Assembly (NCBI GenBank): GCA_936914905.1
Contig: CAKZGI010000334.1
Location: forward strand, 1-43,904
Length of the DNA stretch: 43,904 bases
Reading direction: 5' to 3'
From: an uncultured Trichormus sp.
Lineage (GTDB): Bacteria; Cyanobacteriota; Cyanobacteriia; Cyanobacteriales; Nostocaceae
A model generated the notes under the pieces. The model saw nothing but the letters and a program-made list of their open reading frames with translations. It made no database searches and was not told where the DNA came from. Shown here piece by piece: positions 35,943 through 43,904 of this stretch (the first letter of the stretch is position 1; every line of letters starts with the position of its first letter). The translations under genes and the position numbers were made by a program.

Positions 35943-36914
35943 TTATTCTTTCAAAGAAATTGTGCGTAATTTATCAAGATATAGGGTATTTAATGAGCGT
36001 TGACGATAAATTTCGTAAAGCGCCATCCCTGCTGCCACGGATGCATTGAGGCTGGGAGTCTTACCCTGTAAAGGAATTGAGACTAAAACATCGCAAGAAC
36101 GTTGTGTCAACATACTCAAACCATCACCTTCAGATCCAATTACTAAAACAGTGGAGCCGCTGAACTTCACAGTATGTATAGGTTCACTACCTGTAGCAGC
36201 AGTTCCATAAATCCAATAACCAGCGTCTTTGAATTGTTCTAAGGCACGACTGAGATTGATCACTCTAGCTACAGGAAAGTTGTCCAAAGCACCTGCGGCA
36301 ACTTTAACAACCGTTGAAGTAATCCCGGAAGCCCTTCTTTGGGGAATAACTAATCCTTGTGAGCCTATTGCTTCTGCTGTCCGAATAATTGCCCCCAAGT
36401 TATGAGGATCGGTGATCCCATCAGCAACTACAATTACGGGATCAGTAACTGATTTTGCTTGTGTAATCAGATCCTCTAATTCTATGTAGGCATAAGGAGC
36501 AATTTGTGCTGCTATACCTTGGTGATTAGCTCCGTCGGTAATTTGGTCTAAACGCTTTGGTTCAACTTCGTCTATAACTGTGCCATTGTCCTTAGCTTGG
36601 AGAATTAAATGATGAAATCGAGGATCGTAGCGCAGACGAGTAGTAATCCAGAGACGGTTAAGTCCACGCTGACTTTCCAGTGCACTCAATACTGGGTGAC
36701 GACCGTAAATGAGATCCCTTTCTTCTGATGATTTGATTGCTGGGGTAGGCAGGGAAGATTGGTGATATGGGCGTGGTTTACTGGAGAATGCTTTACTTTC
36801 TCCCTTCGTTTGATGACGAGTAGGATTAGCTATAACCCGCTTACCTTTGATCTTTATGGGTTGCACACGCTTTGTTTCGCAAGTAATATTTATTTTTCGT
36901 GGTTGATTAGTCAT
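35943..36914 (-). CDS. rlmB: 23S rRNA 2'-O-methyltransferase, TrmH/SpoU family (RlmB type)
   Basis: SPOUT-class methyltransferases of this type methylate the ribose of G2251 in the 23S rRNA P-loop. The 323-residue product has a basic N-terminal extension of about 65 residues, a substrate-binding domain ([15 protein letters not shown], 67-81) and the SPOUT domain with three motifs: [28 protein letters not shown] and [27 protein letters not shown] is also typical. The exact target is inferred from family similarity. It lies downstream of the Mini-RNase III gene on the same strand, as is common in cyanobacteria. Confidence 0.93.
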   Translation of the reverse strand: MTNQPRKINITCETKRVQPIKIKGKRVIANPTRHQTKGESKAFSSKPRPYHQSSLPTPAIKSSEERDLIYGRHPVLSALESQRGLNRLWITTRLRYDPRFHHLILQAKDNGTVIDEVEPKRLDQITDGANHQGIAAQIAPYAYIELEDLITQAKSVTDPVIVVADGITDPHNLGAIIRTAEAIGSQGLVIPQRRASGITSTVVKVAAGALDNFPVARVINLSRALEQFKDAGYWIYGTAATGSEPIHTVKFSGSTVLVIGSEGDGLSMLTQRSCDVLVSIPLQGKTPSLNASVAAGMALYEIYRQRSLNTLYLDKLRTISLKE

Positions 36915-37010
36915 GGGATTATGGTACTTAGCAGATAGGTGGGCATCACGATTAACTCAATTTAATGAACCGTGACGATTGATTTTCCTATGGCGAGATT
37001 GAGCCATTAA

Positions 37011-37490
37011 CTATTTCTCTAGATGGATTTTTTGCAACAGTTCCATTAAACGAGGGTAATCGGTGATATATAAATAGCCAACTAAGGTTTCCAGACTAGT
37101 TGCCTGTTGATAAATTTTGGGGTTAAGTCGCTTAGGTCGGCCTGTGGCAGCATTGCGACCTCGGCGGACAATTTCTAATTCGTTACTCCTTAAATGCGGA
37201 GTCAGGGATCGCAAATGTAGGGCTTGTGTTTCTGCTCTTACCTGCCCCACTACCAAACGATGGTAACTTTCTAGCCGTTGCTGTGGCAACAGAAAGAATA
37301 TTCTAACATATAGTTCGTAAATCGCGTCCCCCAAGTAAGCTAAGGCAGAAGGAGAAATTTGTTGCACTTGTGTCTCGGATATTGCTTGGGGTAATTGGGT
37401 CGTGTTTACCAACAATGAGGGAATTTCAGATGAATCTAGCTTTGCAACTCCATCTCTTTCATTTTTAGCTTCTTCCTCCTTAGGCTTCAC
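37011..37490 (-). CDS. mrnC: Mini-ribonuclease III
   Basis: MrnC is a compact RNase III-like enzyme without a dsRNA-binding domain; in Bacillus it matures 23S rRNA. The 159-residue product has the catalytic-domain motif ALAYLGDAIYELYVR (with the essential Asp), and the conserved RRGRNAATGRPK and ATSLETLVGYLYI. The start is GTG 37490; the first 30 residues are unconserved, and AAGGAGG lies inside the coding sequence just after it. The gene precedes rlmB on the same strand, an ordering that suggests joint rRNA maturation. Confidence 0.92.
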   Translation of the reverse strand: MKPKEEEAKNERDGVAKLDSSEIPSLLVNTTQLPQAISETQVQQISPSALAYLGDAIYELYVRIFFLLPQQRLESYHRLVVGQVRAETQALHLRSLTPHLRSNELEIVRRGRNAATGRPKRLNPKIYQQATSLETLVGYLYITDYPRLMELLQKIHLEK

Positions 37491-37865
37491 AAGTTAATCG
37501 TTCCTTGACCTACTAAAATATTTCGGAGATTATTGTCGCGAACATTTATTTTTTATGCAGCTAACCATCTTACCATACCTAGCATATTCAACACTAAAAA
37601 AATTACTGAAGCTCTATTTATTTTTTTAATTGGTTAGTTCTCATTAGGGAGAAGCCTGGGGGCAGGAAGTAGGGGATACTAATTTGGTATCTCTTGACTT
37701 CTGATAGCAGACCGTCGTGTAAGCCATACTCCTTGTCGGCTGAAAAGACATCCAAATCTAAAAAGTTTTTAGGTTTGGATGTCTTTTCAGCCTGTTTTCT
37801 CATAGAAATCAAGCTATCCAATAAAAGCATCTGGATAGCTTAATTTATTATTTTTGGTGAAGCAA
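37491..37865. other. intergenic stretch with a 55-bp hairpin
   Basis: The gap lies between mrnC and the STAS gene, both leftward. The only notable structure is the near-perfect long inverted repeat at 37738-37792. A 70-codon frame over it (37618-37830) looks spurious. Confidence 0.5.
37738..37792. other. 55-bp near-perfect long hairpin
   Basis: Arms of 27 bases (37738-37764 and 37766-37792) pair with one mismatch (T against C, a G-T pair in RNA) around a single-base centre. The left arm starts GGCTGAAAAGACATCC. It lies about 75 bp after the stop of the STAS gene. No T-run follows in the leftward direction; rightward, TGTTTTCT follows. It may be a terminator, a processing site or a young inverted duplication. 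Confidence 0.7.
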
Positions 37866-38231
37866 TCAAGACGACTTGATATTGTCTAGTGCCGCATCAA
37901 CAGTAGTTTGCAAGGCTAGGAATTTCTCCAAGCGAACAAGCTTGACCGTTTGAGTTACACGAGCATTAGTAACAATTTGCAAAGTACCTGTGCTATTAGC
38001 TTGCTTGGCTAGTTGTACCAGCGCACCCAAGCCTGAGCTATCAACAAAGTCGATTTGTGAAAGATCCAGAATTATGTGCTTTGGACCTTCATTAATCTTA
38101 TTGGACAGGATTTTACGAAATGTCGGCTCAGAAAAAGCGTCTAATAAACCTGTGAGACGGAATAGCTGACAGTTATCCCGGACTTCGCGAGTGCCTCTCA
38201 GGCTAACGGTTAGATTCAGTGATTCAGCAAT
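37866..38231 (-). CDS. STAS-domain anti-sigma factor antagonist, apparent ATT start
   Basis: A 121-residue SpoIIAA-like protein with FRLTGLLDAFSEPTFRK and the phosphorylation-site strand ILDLSQIDFVDSSGLGALV (Ser in DSSG), ending DAALDNIKSS. In partner switching such a protein binds an anti-sigma kinase when unphosphorylated. The frame has no ATG, GTG or TTG between the in-frame TAG at about 38240 and the conserved domain. The best start is ATT 38231, five bases after AGGAGG, giving (M)AESLNLTVSLRG. carA lies 217 bp upstream in the same direction. A frameshift or sequencing error cannot be excluded, but the SD and conserved N-terminus argue for genuine ATT initiation. Confidence 0.8.
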   Translation of the reverse strand: MAESLNLTVSLRGTREVRDNCQLFRLTGLLDAFSEPTFRKILSNKINEGPKHIILDLSQIDFVDSSGLGALVQLAKQANSTGTLQIVTNARVTQTVKLVRLEKFLALQTTVDAALDNIKSS

Positions 38232-38448
38232 AATTCCCTCCTAGTCCTCTTAACTCAAAGTAAACGCTCAAGTATAGATAATTTTTGAGCAAGTTGTCTA
38301 GATTGGGTACTGGGGACAAATAAATTCAAAATTCCTGTATTTGTCTTTTGAGCTTTGACATTGAAAATACTGGAGATTGTGAAATCGGAAAGATTATTAC
38401 CCATTACCCGTTACCTATTAACAACCTGGCCATTTTTCTATTTTTAGT

Positions 38449-39606
38449 CTAAGCGATAGCTGCTTGACGTGCTGTTTGCATTTCTAGCACAAACTGCTCA
38501 AACAAGTAATCTGCATCGTGGGGACCGGGACTAGCCTCTGGGTGATACTGCACAGAAAAGACAGGTAGAGATTTGTGACGTACCCCAGCAACGGTGCGAT
38601 CATTTAGGTTCAGGTGACTAACCTCTACAACTGCTGATGGTAATGAATCCGGATCAATAGCAAAACTGTGGTTTTGACTGGTGATTTCTATTCGCTGTTG
38701 TAGACCTGCGGGCTGATTTAAACCACGATGCCCAAATTTCAGTTTGAAGGTTTCTGCCCCCAGCGCGTGACCCAAAATTTGGTGTCCCATACAAATACCA
38801 AACATGGGTTTTTGGCTTTCTAGTAATGCTTTAGCGGTTCTAATGCCTTCTGTCACTGCAGATGGATCACCTGGTCCATTGGAGAGAAATATCCCATCTG
38901 GATTGTATTTGAGGATTTCTTCTGGTGGTGTATCGGCAGAAACAACTATTACCCGACAACCATAACTGGCTAAACGGCGTAAGATATTACGTTTCACACC
39001 AAAGTCAAGAGCAACAACAGTGAAAGTTTCGCTAATTTTAGCGACTCCCTCTGCGTTAAATTCCCAAGCAGCAGTGGTGGCTTCAGACCATTCATAAGCT
39101 GCTGGGGTGGTGACTTCCCTCACCAGATTTAATCCTGTCATCTTAGGAGCGGCTTGCACGAGTTCTAATAATTCTGCTTCATCTGTAATGGAGGTAGAAA
39201 TACCACCGTTCATAGCACCATACATCCGGATTTTGCGGGTGAGGGCACGGGTGTCGATGCCGAAGACAGCGGGGATTTGGTGTTGTTTGAGGTACTCTGG
39301 TAGAGATTGTATAGAGCGCCAGTTACTGGGTTTATGACAGATATTACGAGCGATTGCACCTCTGACATAAAGTTGTGCTGATTCCTCATCTTCGGGATTA
39401 ACACCAGTATTCCCCAATTCAGGATAGGTAAAAATGACAATTTGACCGCTATAACTAGGATCAGTCAAAACTTCTTGATATCCAGTCATACCAGTGTTAA
39501 ACACAACTTCCCCGATAGCTGTTCCCATAGCACCGAAAGACCAACCGTGATAAGTTGTTCCATCTGCTAAGACAAGTAGAGTCGGTATTGGATCAGATAA
39601 AGACAT
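38449..39606 (-). CDS. carA: carbamoyl-phosphate synthase small (glutaminase) subunit
   Basis: CarA hydrolyses glutamine and channels ammonia to CarB for carbamoyl phosphate, the precursor of pyrimidines and arginine. The 385-residue product has the N-terminal CPSase domain ([19 protein letters not shown]) and the class I amidotransferase domain with the nucleophile Cys272 ([11 protein letters not shown]) and His355/Glu357 (VQYHPEA). NGPGDP (243-248) forms the oxyanion strand. carB is not in the window. The STAS gene lies downstream on the same strand. Confidence 0.97.
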   Translation of the reverse strand: MSLSDPIPTLLVLADGTTYHGWSFGAMGTAIGEVVFNTGMTGYQEVLTDPSYSGQIVIFTYPELGNTGVNPEDEESAQLYVRGAIARNICHKPSNWRSIQSLPEYLKQHQIPAVFGIDTRALTRKIRMYGAMNGGISTSITDEAELLELVQAAPKMTGLNLVREVTTPAAYEWSEATTAAWEFNAEGVAKISETFTVVALDFGVKRNILRRLASYGCRVIVVSADTPPEEILKYNPDGIFLSNGPGDPSAVTEGIRTAKALLESQKPMFGICMGHQILGHALGAETFKLKFGHRGLNQPAGLQQRIEITSQNHSFAIDPDSLPSAVVEVSHLNLNDRTVAGVRHKSLPVFSVQYHPEASPGPHDADYLFEQFVLEMQTARQAAIA

Positions 39607-39888
39607 AAATAATTGGTAATAGGTAATTGGAAATACAAGAGAAGGTTTATCTCTTCTTAAATTTAAATTTAGTTCTTTACTAGGACTACAAAAGTATATT
39701 TCCTCATGGTTTATTTAGGTCTAGACTCTAGATATACAATATTCATTTCTAGAATTGCAAGTTGCTCTTTCAAATCCTGATCGCTAGGTCTTTTGTGCTA
39801 TTATTTGTCTGTATAATCCTATACAGGACAGACAGGGCGAAAAGCTTAATGAACAACATACATAAATCGGCCTCTAGTAAGAAGCACC
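39607..39888. other. upstream region of carA, gene-free
   Basis: No coding frame is supported. It should hold the carA promoter, which I could not assign. A long run of AT-rich sequence and the word aaatttaaattta occur near 39658-39672. Confidence 0.3.
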
Positions 39889-40109
39889 TTAAAGTTCCCG
39901 CATAAAAAACTGAATTTCTATAAATTCAAAATCTGGTTTGTCAGCACCTTTCGGAAAATTATGGCTATCTGAGTCATAAAAGAACGGATCTTTGCCAAGA
40001 GTCTGTCTGTACTTTTGTATCAAAATCTCAAATTTTTGTCTAGCTCTTTTATTTCTTTTATTTCTTTGTAGTGAGTTCTAATAAGCCTAGCAAGACTAAG
40101 CTCAAACAT
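39889..40109 (-). pseudogene. unknown protein, frameshifted fragment
   Basis: The C-terminal frame reads RARQKFEILIQKYRQTLG, KDPFFYDSDSHNFPKGADKP and FEFIEIQFFMREL, then a stop at 39889. Upstream, in another frame from ATG 40109, comes MFELSLARLIRTHYKEIKE. The codon pattern and composition look like former coding DNA, but I do not recognise the family. It reads the same way as the next remnant and may belong to the same lost locus. Confidence 0.4.
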
Positions 40110-40163
40110 CTGCAGTGGCCTGATAGAATATGTTTCGCAAGGAGGCACTACTATCCTCCAGCT

Positions 40164-40533
40164 TTACTTCTGAACACCTTTGTAATGTAAACGCTCGTCT
40201 AAAGGAGCAGATAAAACAGCCTGATATACAGGATCGTACTGCTCAATGAAATTAGGAATTGTTTCAACGAAGAAATGAACAGCGTCAATAGAAAAACATA
40301 AAATTCCCTTTGGGAGGTAAGATTTAAAAATAGCAAATAAGTCTTTGCTTTGAGGATATCCAAAAACCCGGTAACTTCTTCCGTTAACTAAATTAAAGAG
40401 TAGGCAAAATCTCTTAATGCATTACGTTGTTCAGAAGTAAAATCGCTCTACTCAGCCTTGATATCCCTAGACGCTAGTTTAAAATATGAAGCATATTTAT
40501 CGAATTTTGCAGATGAACTAACTCCATTGCCCC
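40164..40533 (-). pseudogene. unknown protein, decayed
   Basis: Reverse-strand pieces are GVSSSAKFDKYASYFKLASR, DIKAE, a stop, SDFTSEQRNALRDFAYSL, and, after a frame shift, NGRSYRVFGYPQSKDLF, KSYLPKGILCFSIDAVHFFV and ETIPNFIEQYDPVYQAVL, ending KGVQK. They look like one former protein of about 120 residues with one stop and one frameshift. The family is not recognised. Confidence 0.45.
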
Positions 40534-40893
40534 TCACTTAATAAATTTGCTCAGTATCACTTAAAACTCTACTAGACAAAGGTAATAATACCTATAATTT
40601 TAGAAAATTAAAACCTTTAATCCCTTTTTAGGGGATATGATTCATCACAGATATTATCTGGATAATGCCAGAAATAATATTTATATTTTCATCGAAAATC
40701 AAGAAATTTCCTGTAGCTATTTCATAATAGCTATTATACAATCTCCTTACAAAGAAATAGTTTTTCTGTATAGAAAAATACAGCAATATCCTACTGGAAA
40801 TCTTGGTTTTAAAGTAATTAAACCTGAACCATCTTTAATTCGGTGGGGTTGGTGCTCTTGGAAAGAGCAGTCAGGGCCGTTAAAATACTCACT
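40534..40893. other. gene-free stretch
   Basis: A 96-codon open frame at 40637-40927 crosses this region but runs into the signal-peptide codons of the protease remnant in another frame and resembles nothing I know. I see no other structure. Confidence 0.3.
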
Positions 40894-41883
40894 ATGCTTC
40901 AATCTTTTTTATCCCGTGCAGCCTTAATTTTTCTCTCTCGTACTCTAGCAGTTTGAGTCTTGCCTATGATGACAACAAGTGGACTGCTGGTAATAATGAA
41001 TCTGTATCTGTTGGTAATTTGGCAGCGATACAGCGCCCTAATAACAAGCCAGGGATACCATCTGCAAGCCTAAAACCGCAGCCATAAAAGGAGTCAGTCA
41101 CTGAAGCAAGAGCTTTATTAAGTGTTTTCGAATTGGCCCTTGATAAAGCTCTTGGTGTTTCGAGTATCAGTCAATCTGCTCAATCTCCAGATGATTGGAA
41201 TTTGGTGGTGAATAAGTTTCAGGATGCGATCGCTCTCATGCAATAGGTACAATCAGACAGCCACAATTTCCCCTTTTCTCAAGGAAAAATCAAGGAAAAA
41301 TCTCTGAATACCAGAATCTAATTAAATTAGCACGACAAAAAGCTGAAGCCAGTAATTTGGTATCTCCAGATACTAAAGCGCCACAGGTAGTTGTTCCTAT
41401 TGCCCAACCAAAACCCCCTCAGTTACAACGCACTCCCTATCCCACTAAACAAACACAACCACTACCACCTCTAAAACCTGTTTTCCCCCTTATTCGGAAG
41501 TTGTCACTGAAAATAACGTGGTGTTTATCGCCCTGATTAAGCGGCGAGTTAGTGGTAAACCAATTTTGGAACTTACTTTTAATGGTCAGCAACGATTTAA
41601 GATGATTGTGGATACGGGGGCTAGTGGGATGGTAATTACTCAAGAAATAGCCGGTGCTTTGGGTGTGGTGCCGGTGGGAAAAGCAAAAGCCAATATTGTT
41701 AGTTCCAAGGCTGTGGAATTCCCCGTAAGCTATCTGGAGTCGATGGAACTTGGTAGAATGATGGTTAATAAAGTTCCCGTGGCTATCGCAAGTGCAGATT
41801 AGAAACAGGATTACTAGGACATGACTTTTTTGGCAACTAGGACGTTACCATCAAGGACAATGTTATAGAATTCAGATCCCAAG
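40894..41883 (+). pseudogene. retropepsin-like aspartic protease, decayed
   Basis: From ATG 40894 the plus strand reads a signal peptide (MLQSFLSRAALIFLSRTLAV, then a stop). In shifted frames it continues EARALLSVFELALDKALGVS and DDWNLVVNKFQDAIALMQ, a proline-rich linker, and the protease domain ISVFIAL-like strand with KPILELTFNGQQRFKMIVDT, GASGMVITQEIAGALGV and VSYLESMELG. After one lost base it ends TGLLGHDFFGN...DVTIKDNVIEFRSQ. The catalytic DTGAS motif survives (41612-41626), but the stops and shifts inactivate the gene. This domain architecture (secreted, single DTGAS) is common in Nostocales. Confidence 0.75.
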
Positions 41884-42230
41884 CCCGCTCCGAAATTAAT
41901 CCCGCAGGAATTCAACTAACTGTTCCAACTTTCTCCAAGGGCTACCGCTTTGTAAAATTTCTCTAGCTAAACTGACGGCTTGAACATGGTTAAATATGGT
42001 TAATAAAGTTCCCGTGGCTATCGCAAGTGCAGATTAGAAACAGGATTACTAGGACATGACTTTTTTGGCAACTAGGACGTTACCATCAAGGACAATGTTA
42101 TAGAATTCAGATCCCAAGCCCGCTCCGAAATTAATCCCGCAGGAATTCAACTAACTGTTCCAACTTTCTCCAAGGGCTACCGCTTTGTAAAATTTCTCTA
42201 GCTAAACTGACGGCTTGAACATGGTTAAAT
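41761..42230. repeat. 235-bp perfect tandem duplication spanning the trpD 3' end
   Basis: Bases 41761-41995 and 41996-42230 appear identical. Each unit starts atggttaataaag and ends acatggttaaat, so the original ends shared about eight bases of homology (ATGGTTAA). The unit includes the tail of the protease pseudogene and the last 100 bp of trpD. The protease frameshift and the in-frame TAG are in both copies, so the duplication came after that gene died. Confidence 0.95.
41896..41995 (-). pseudogene. duplicated 3' fragment of trpD
   Basis: This is the copy of the last 100 bp of trpD (42131-42230) generated by the tandem duplication. It has no start and no independent function. The working trpD uses the right-hand copy. 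Confidence 0.85.
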
Positions 42231-43180
42231 AAGGGAATCACACCTGCCACTTGCAACGCCAAGGCAGCATTTAGCGCCACTGCATCCTGTTGTGCTTGAG
42301 TTCCTTTACCTTGCAGCACGTCCTTGAGGATTTTGGCATTCTCAATAACATTTCCACCCTTTAAGGCTGTGATAGGTGCCGGTTTCACACCTGCATCTTC
42401 GGGATTAATGGTGGTTAATAGCACTTCACTATCAGCTAATACTGCTAAGTCCGTGATATCGCCTAATCCCACTTCATCTAATTTTTCTCTACCATGTAAT
42501 ACGATCGCCTTCTGTGTTCCCAATTGATTTAATGCTTGGGCAATTATTTCTATGAGCTTGGGATCAAAAACTCCAATTACTTGCCTAGTGGGACGCAAAG
42601 GATTTAGCAGTGGACCCAGTAAATTAAATACCGTCCGTACCTTTAAATTCTTCCGTAATTGTGCAACTGCTTTCAGTGCTGGATGCCAACCAGGTGCAAA
42701 TAAAAACGTAATTCCCACTTCTTTAACTGCTGCTTGCACCTTTTCACTAGTAGCACTTAAGTTAACACCTAAAGCTTCTAAAACATCCGCACTTCCCGTC
42801 AGACTAGAAGCCGAACGACTACCATGTTTAGCTACAAGTATACCAGCAGCCGCAGTGACAAAAGCCACTGCTGTAGAAATATTAAAAGTTGATACCCCAT
42901 CTCCACCAGTGCCACAGGTATCAAGCAGGGGAACTTGGGATTCGAATTCTCTTGTTTGTATGGAAAGAGATTTTAAAACTTCCACCATTCCTGTCAACTC
43001 TTCAGCAGAAACGCCTTTGAAATTCAAAGCCATTAAAATTGCCCCTGATAATTCTGGGGGGACGGCTTCATTGATCCATCCTTGCATCAATTCTGCTGCT
43101 TGAGTACGGGATAATGATTCACGGTCTAATAATTGTTGTAGCAGAATAGACCAATTAACAGTCACTGGGGAAGTAGTCAT
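42131..43180 (-). CDS. trpD: anthranilate phosphoribosyltransferase
   Basis: TrpD joins anthranilate to PRPP in tryptophan synthesis. The 349-residue product is of normal length. PRPP and metal sites are visible: [19 protein letters not shown] (85-103), [10 protein letters not shown] (117-126, usually KHGNRSVSS), [10 protein letters not shown] and [12 protein letters not shown]. The start at ATG 43180 gives a typical N-terminus ([12 protein letters not shown]). The gene is intact even though its 3' end lies in a fresh tandem duplication. carA, further left on the same strand, is separated by 2.5 kb of decayed DNA. Confidence 0.96.
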   Translation of the reverse strand: MTTSPVTVNWSILLQQLLDRESLSRTQAAELMQGWINEAVPPELSGAILMALNFKGVSAEELTGMVEVLKSLSIQTREFESQVPLLDTCGTGGDGVSTFNISTAVAFVTAAAGILVAKHGSRSASSLTGSADVLEALGVNLSATSEKVQAAVKEVGITFLFAPGWHPALKAVAQLRKNLKVRTVFNLLGPLLNPLRPTRQVIGVFDPKLIEIIAQALNQLGTQKAIVLHGREKLDEVGLGDITDLAVLADSEVLLTTINPEDAGVKPAPITALKGGNVIENAKILKDVLQGKGTQAQQDAVALNAALALQVAGVIPLFNHVQAVSLAREILQSGSPWRKLEQLVEFLRD

Positions 43181-43420
43181 AACTTATACAATTTTGGATT
43201 TTGAGTTTTGGACGTTTGGCGAAGCCTCTGTCGAACAACTGTGGATTGTAAAACACTTACTATATTAGCCATCCTAGTGAAAAATAGGAAACAATTTTCA
43301 GCAAAACTAGCCATGAAGGCACGTTCGCGAAGCACTTTGTAGATATAGAATACGAATAAAAGAAGGTTTCAGAGAGTTGTGGTATAAGTTCTGAATTGCA
43401 TAAGGAAATAATTTATTTTT

Positions 43421-43600
43421 AAGGATAGTGGATTAAATAACCTGTAACTCTAGTTTAGGGGTGTAATGCTATTGAGGCAAGAATTCGTCAACAACAATCT
43501 TCAGATTTGAAAGGATAGTGGATTAAATAACCTGTAACTCTAGTTTAGGGGTGTAATGCTATTGAGGCAAGAATTCGTCAACAACAATCTTCAGATTTGA
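43421..43600. repeat. 90-bp perfect tandem duplication in the IS remnant
   Basis: 43421-43510 and 43511-43600 appear identical head-to-tail copies. Each begins aaggatagtggattaaataa. They correspond to the 3' end of the ISAzo13-like transposase and its flank, and match 5404-5502 in inverted orientation. This is a second independent local duplication within 1.5 kb of the trpD one. Confidence 0.95.
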
Positions 43601-43904
43601 TTTGAAGTCAAGAGCCACTTTTCGGACGGTTTGATAGGTGTTATAGAGAATAGTCCTCAAGAGTTAGAGTCCAGTTTGGGTGCTTAGCTTTGCCATGAGG
43701 ACTTTTAGAGTCTGGAAATTCTCAAAAATTAGCCCGTGACACACAGGAGAAAAAGGAAAGAAAGGATTGTACTTGGAGGTGTAGGGCGGATCATCAGGGA
43801 TGGAAATTTCCAATGGCCAGTTCATTAACTAACGCCTGTAAGTGATGTTTGAACATGTAATAGAGAGAGCTATTGGTACCGCCCCCATCAGATAAGAGCA
43901 GAAT
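43421..43904 (-). pseudogene. ISAzo13-family transposase, C-terminal remnant (partial, off window end)
   Basis: The reverse strand from the window edge reads ILLLSDGGGTNSSLYYMFKH, LQALVNELAIGNFHP, then after a shift DDPPYTSKYNPF, later TYQTVRKVALDFKSNLKIVV, DEFLPQ, a stop, and HYTPKLELQV. This is the DDE transposase pattern of ISAzo13 (D-GGG-N-S, PP-Y-SK-YNP, WNYT end). The Trp of WNYT is a stop (TAG). At least one frameshift and two stops are seen. The 5' part is beyond the window. Confidence 0.75.

Noticed and set aside
37618-37830. 70-codon reverse frame after the STAS gene
   Set aside because: About a third of it is the long hairpin; the sequence resembles no protein and lies downstream of a stop in a spacer.
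40637-40927. 96-codon plus-strand frame before the protease remnant
   Set aside because: It overlaps the protease signal peptide in another frame and its composition is unlike the coding genes around it.
42552-43103. 183-codon open frame opposite trpD
   Set aside because: It is antisense to a clear trpD and has no recognisable domain or ribosome binding site; it is a shadow of the trpD codon pattern.

Overview
The window looks like chromosomal DNA of a filamentous, heterocyst-type cyanobacterium (Nostocales: Nostoc/Anabaena/Trichormus group). The support is a Nostocales-like 16S rRNA 5' end, a form IB Rubisco operon in the order rbcL-rbcX-rbcS, a cyanobacterial AbrB regulator, a ClpS2-type adaptor, DUF1816 and DUF4912 proteins, and short tandem repeats typical of Nostocales spacers. 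Intact housekeeping genes alternate with long stretches of recently decayed genes (about ten recognisable pseudogenes). That mix suggests a genome undergoing erosion, as in the Azolla symbiont 'Nostoc azollae'. The species assignment is inference only.

Layout. 1-500: the 5' end of a leftward rRNA operon, with its leader and a strong promoter. 0.9-4.6 kb: nadC, converging on a 921-residue membrane protein that joins a periplasmic binding domain to a cytoplasmic DUF4912 domain. 5.4-8.1 kb: an IS fragment, then the leftward rbcL-rbcX-rbcS operon with its terminator and a long leader. 8.6-13.9 kb: a secreted beta-propeller protein, panB, serA, prmA and a thioredoxin. 14-15.1 kb: a dead IS5-type element. 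15.7-17.7 kb: an exported FAD oxidoreductase. 17.8-24 kb: an erosion zone with remnants of DUF29, DUF2103, an SGNH-like/MBOAT acyltransferase pair and a hybrid histidine kinase, plus MITE-like repeats; clpS2 and one small membrane protein survive here. 24.1-31.7 kb: pyrR, cobD/cbiB, an Rrf2 regulator, a cyAbrB regulator, a ClC protein, a zinc-ribbon membrane protein and a GT39-like glycosyltransferase. 32-37.5 kb: an unknown membrane/coiled protein, a large serine recombinase with an altered catalytic domain, a DUF1816 protein, an RlmB-type rRNA methyltransferase and Mini-RNase III. 37.9-39.6 kb: a STAS anti-sigma antagonist that appears to start at ATT, and carA. 39.9-42.2 kb: further remnants, including an aspartic protease. 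42.1-43.2 kb: trpD, whose 3' end was recently duplicated. The window ends in an ISAzo13-like transposase remnant carrying a 90-bp tandem duplication.

Functionally, the intact genes are core metabolism (NAD, pantothenate, serine, pyrimidine/arginine, tryptophan, cobalamin, carbon fixation), RNA and protein modification, and regulation. The lost genes are mostly accessory: signalling, surface acylation, mobile elements and unknowns. I found no CRISPR array, tRNA, phage module or obvious defence island. The best leads for new biology are the binding-domain/DUF4912 transmembrane protein, the apparently catalytically altered but intact recombinase, the ATT-initiated STAS gene, and an excess of the word GTGATCGC in place of the canonical HIP1 octamer.
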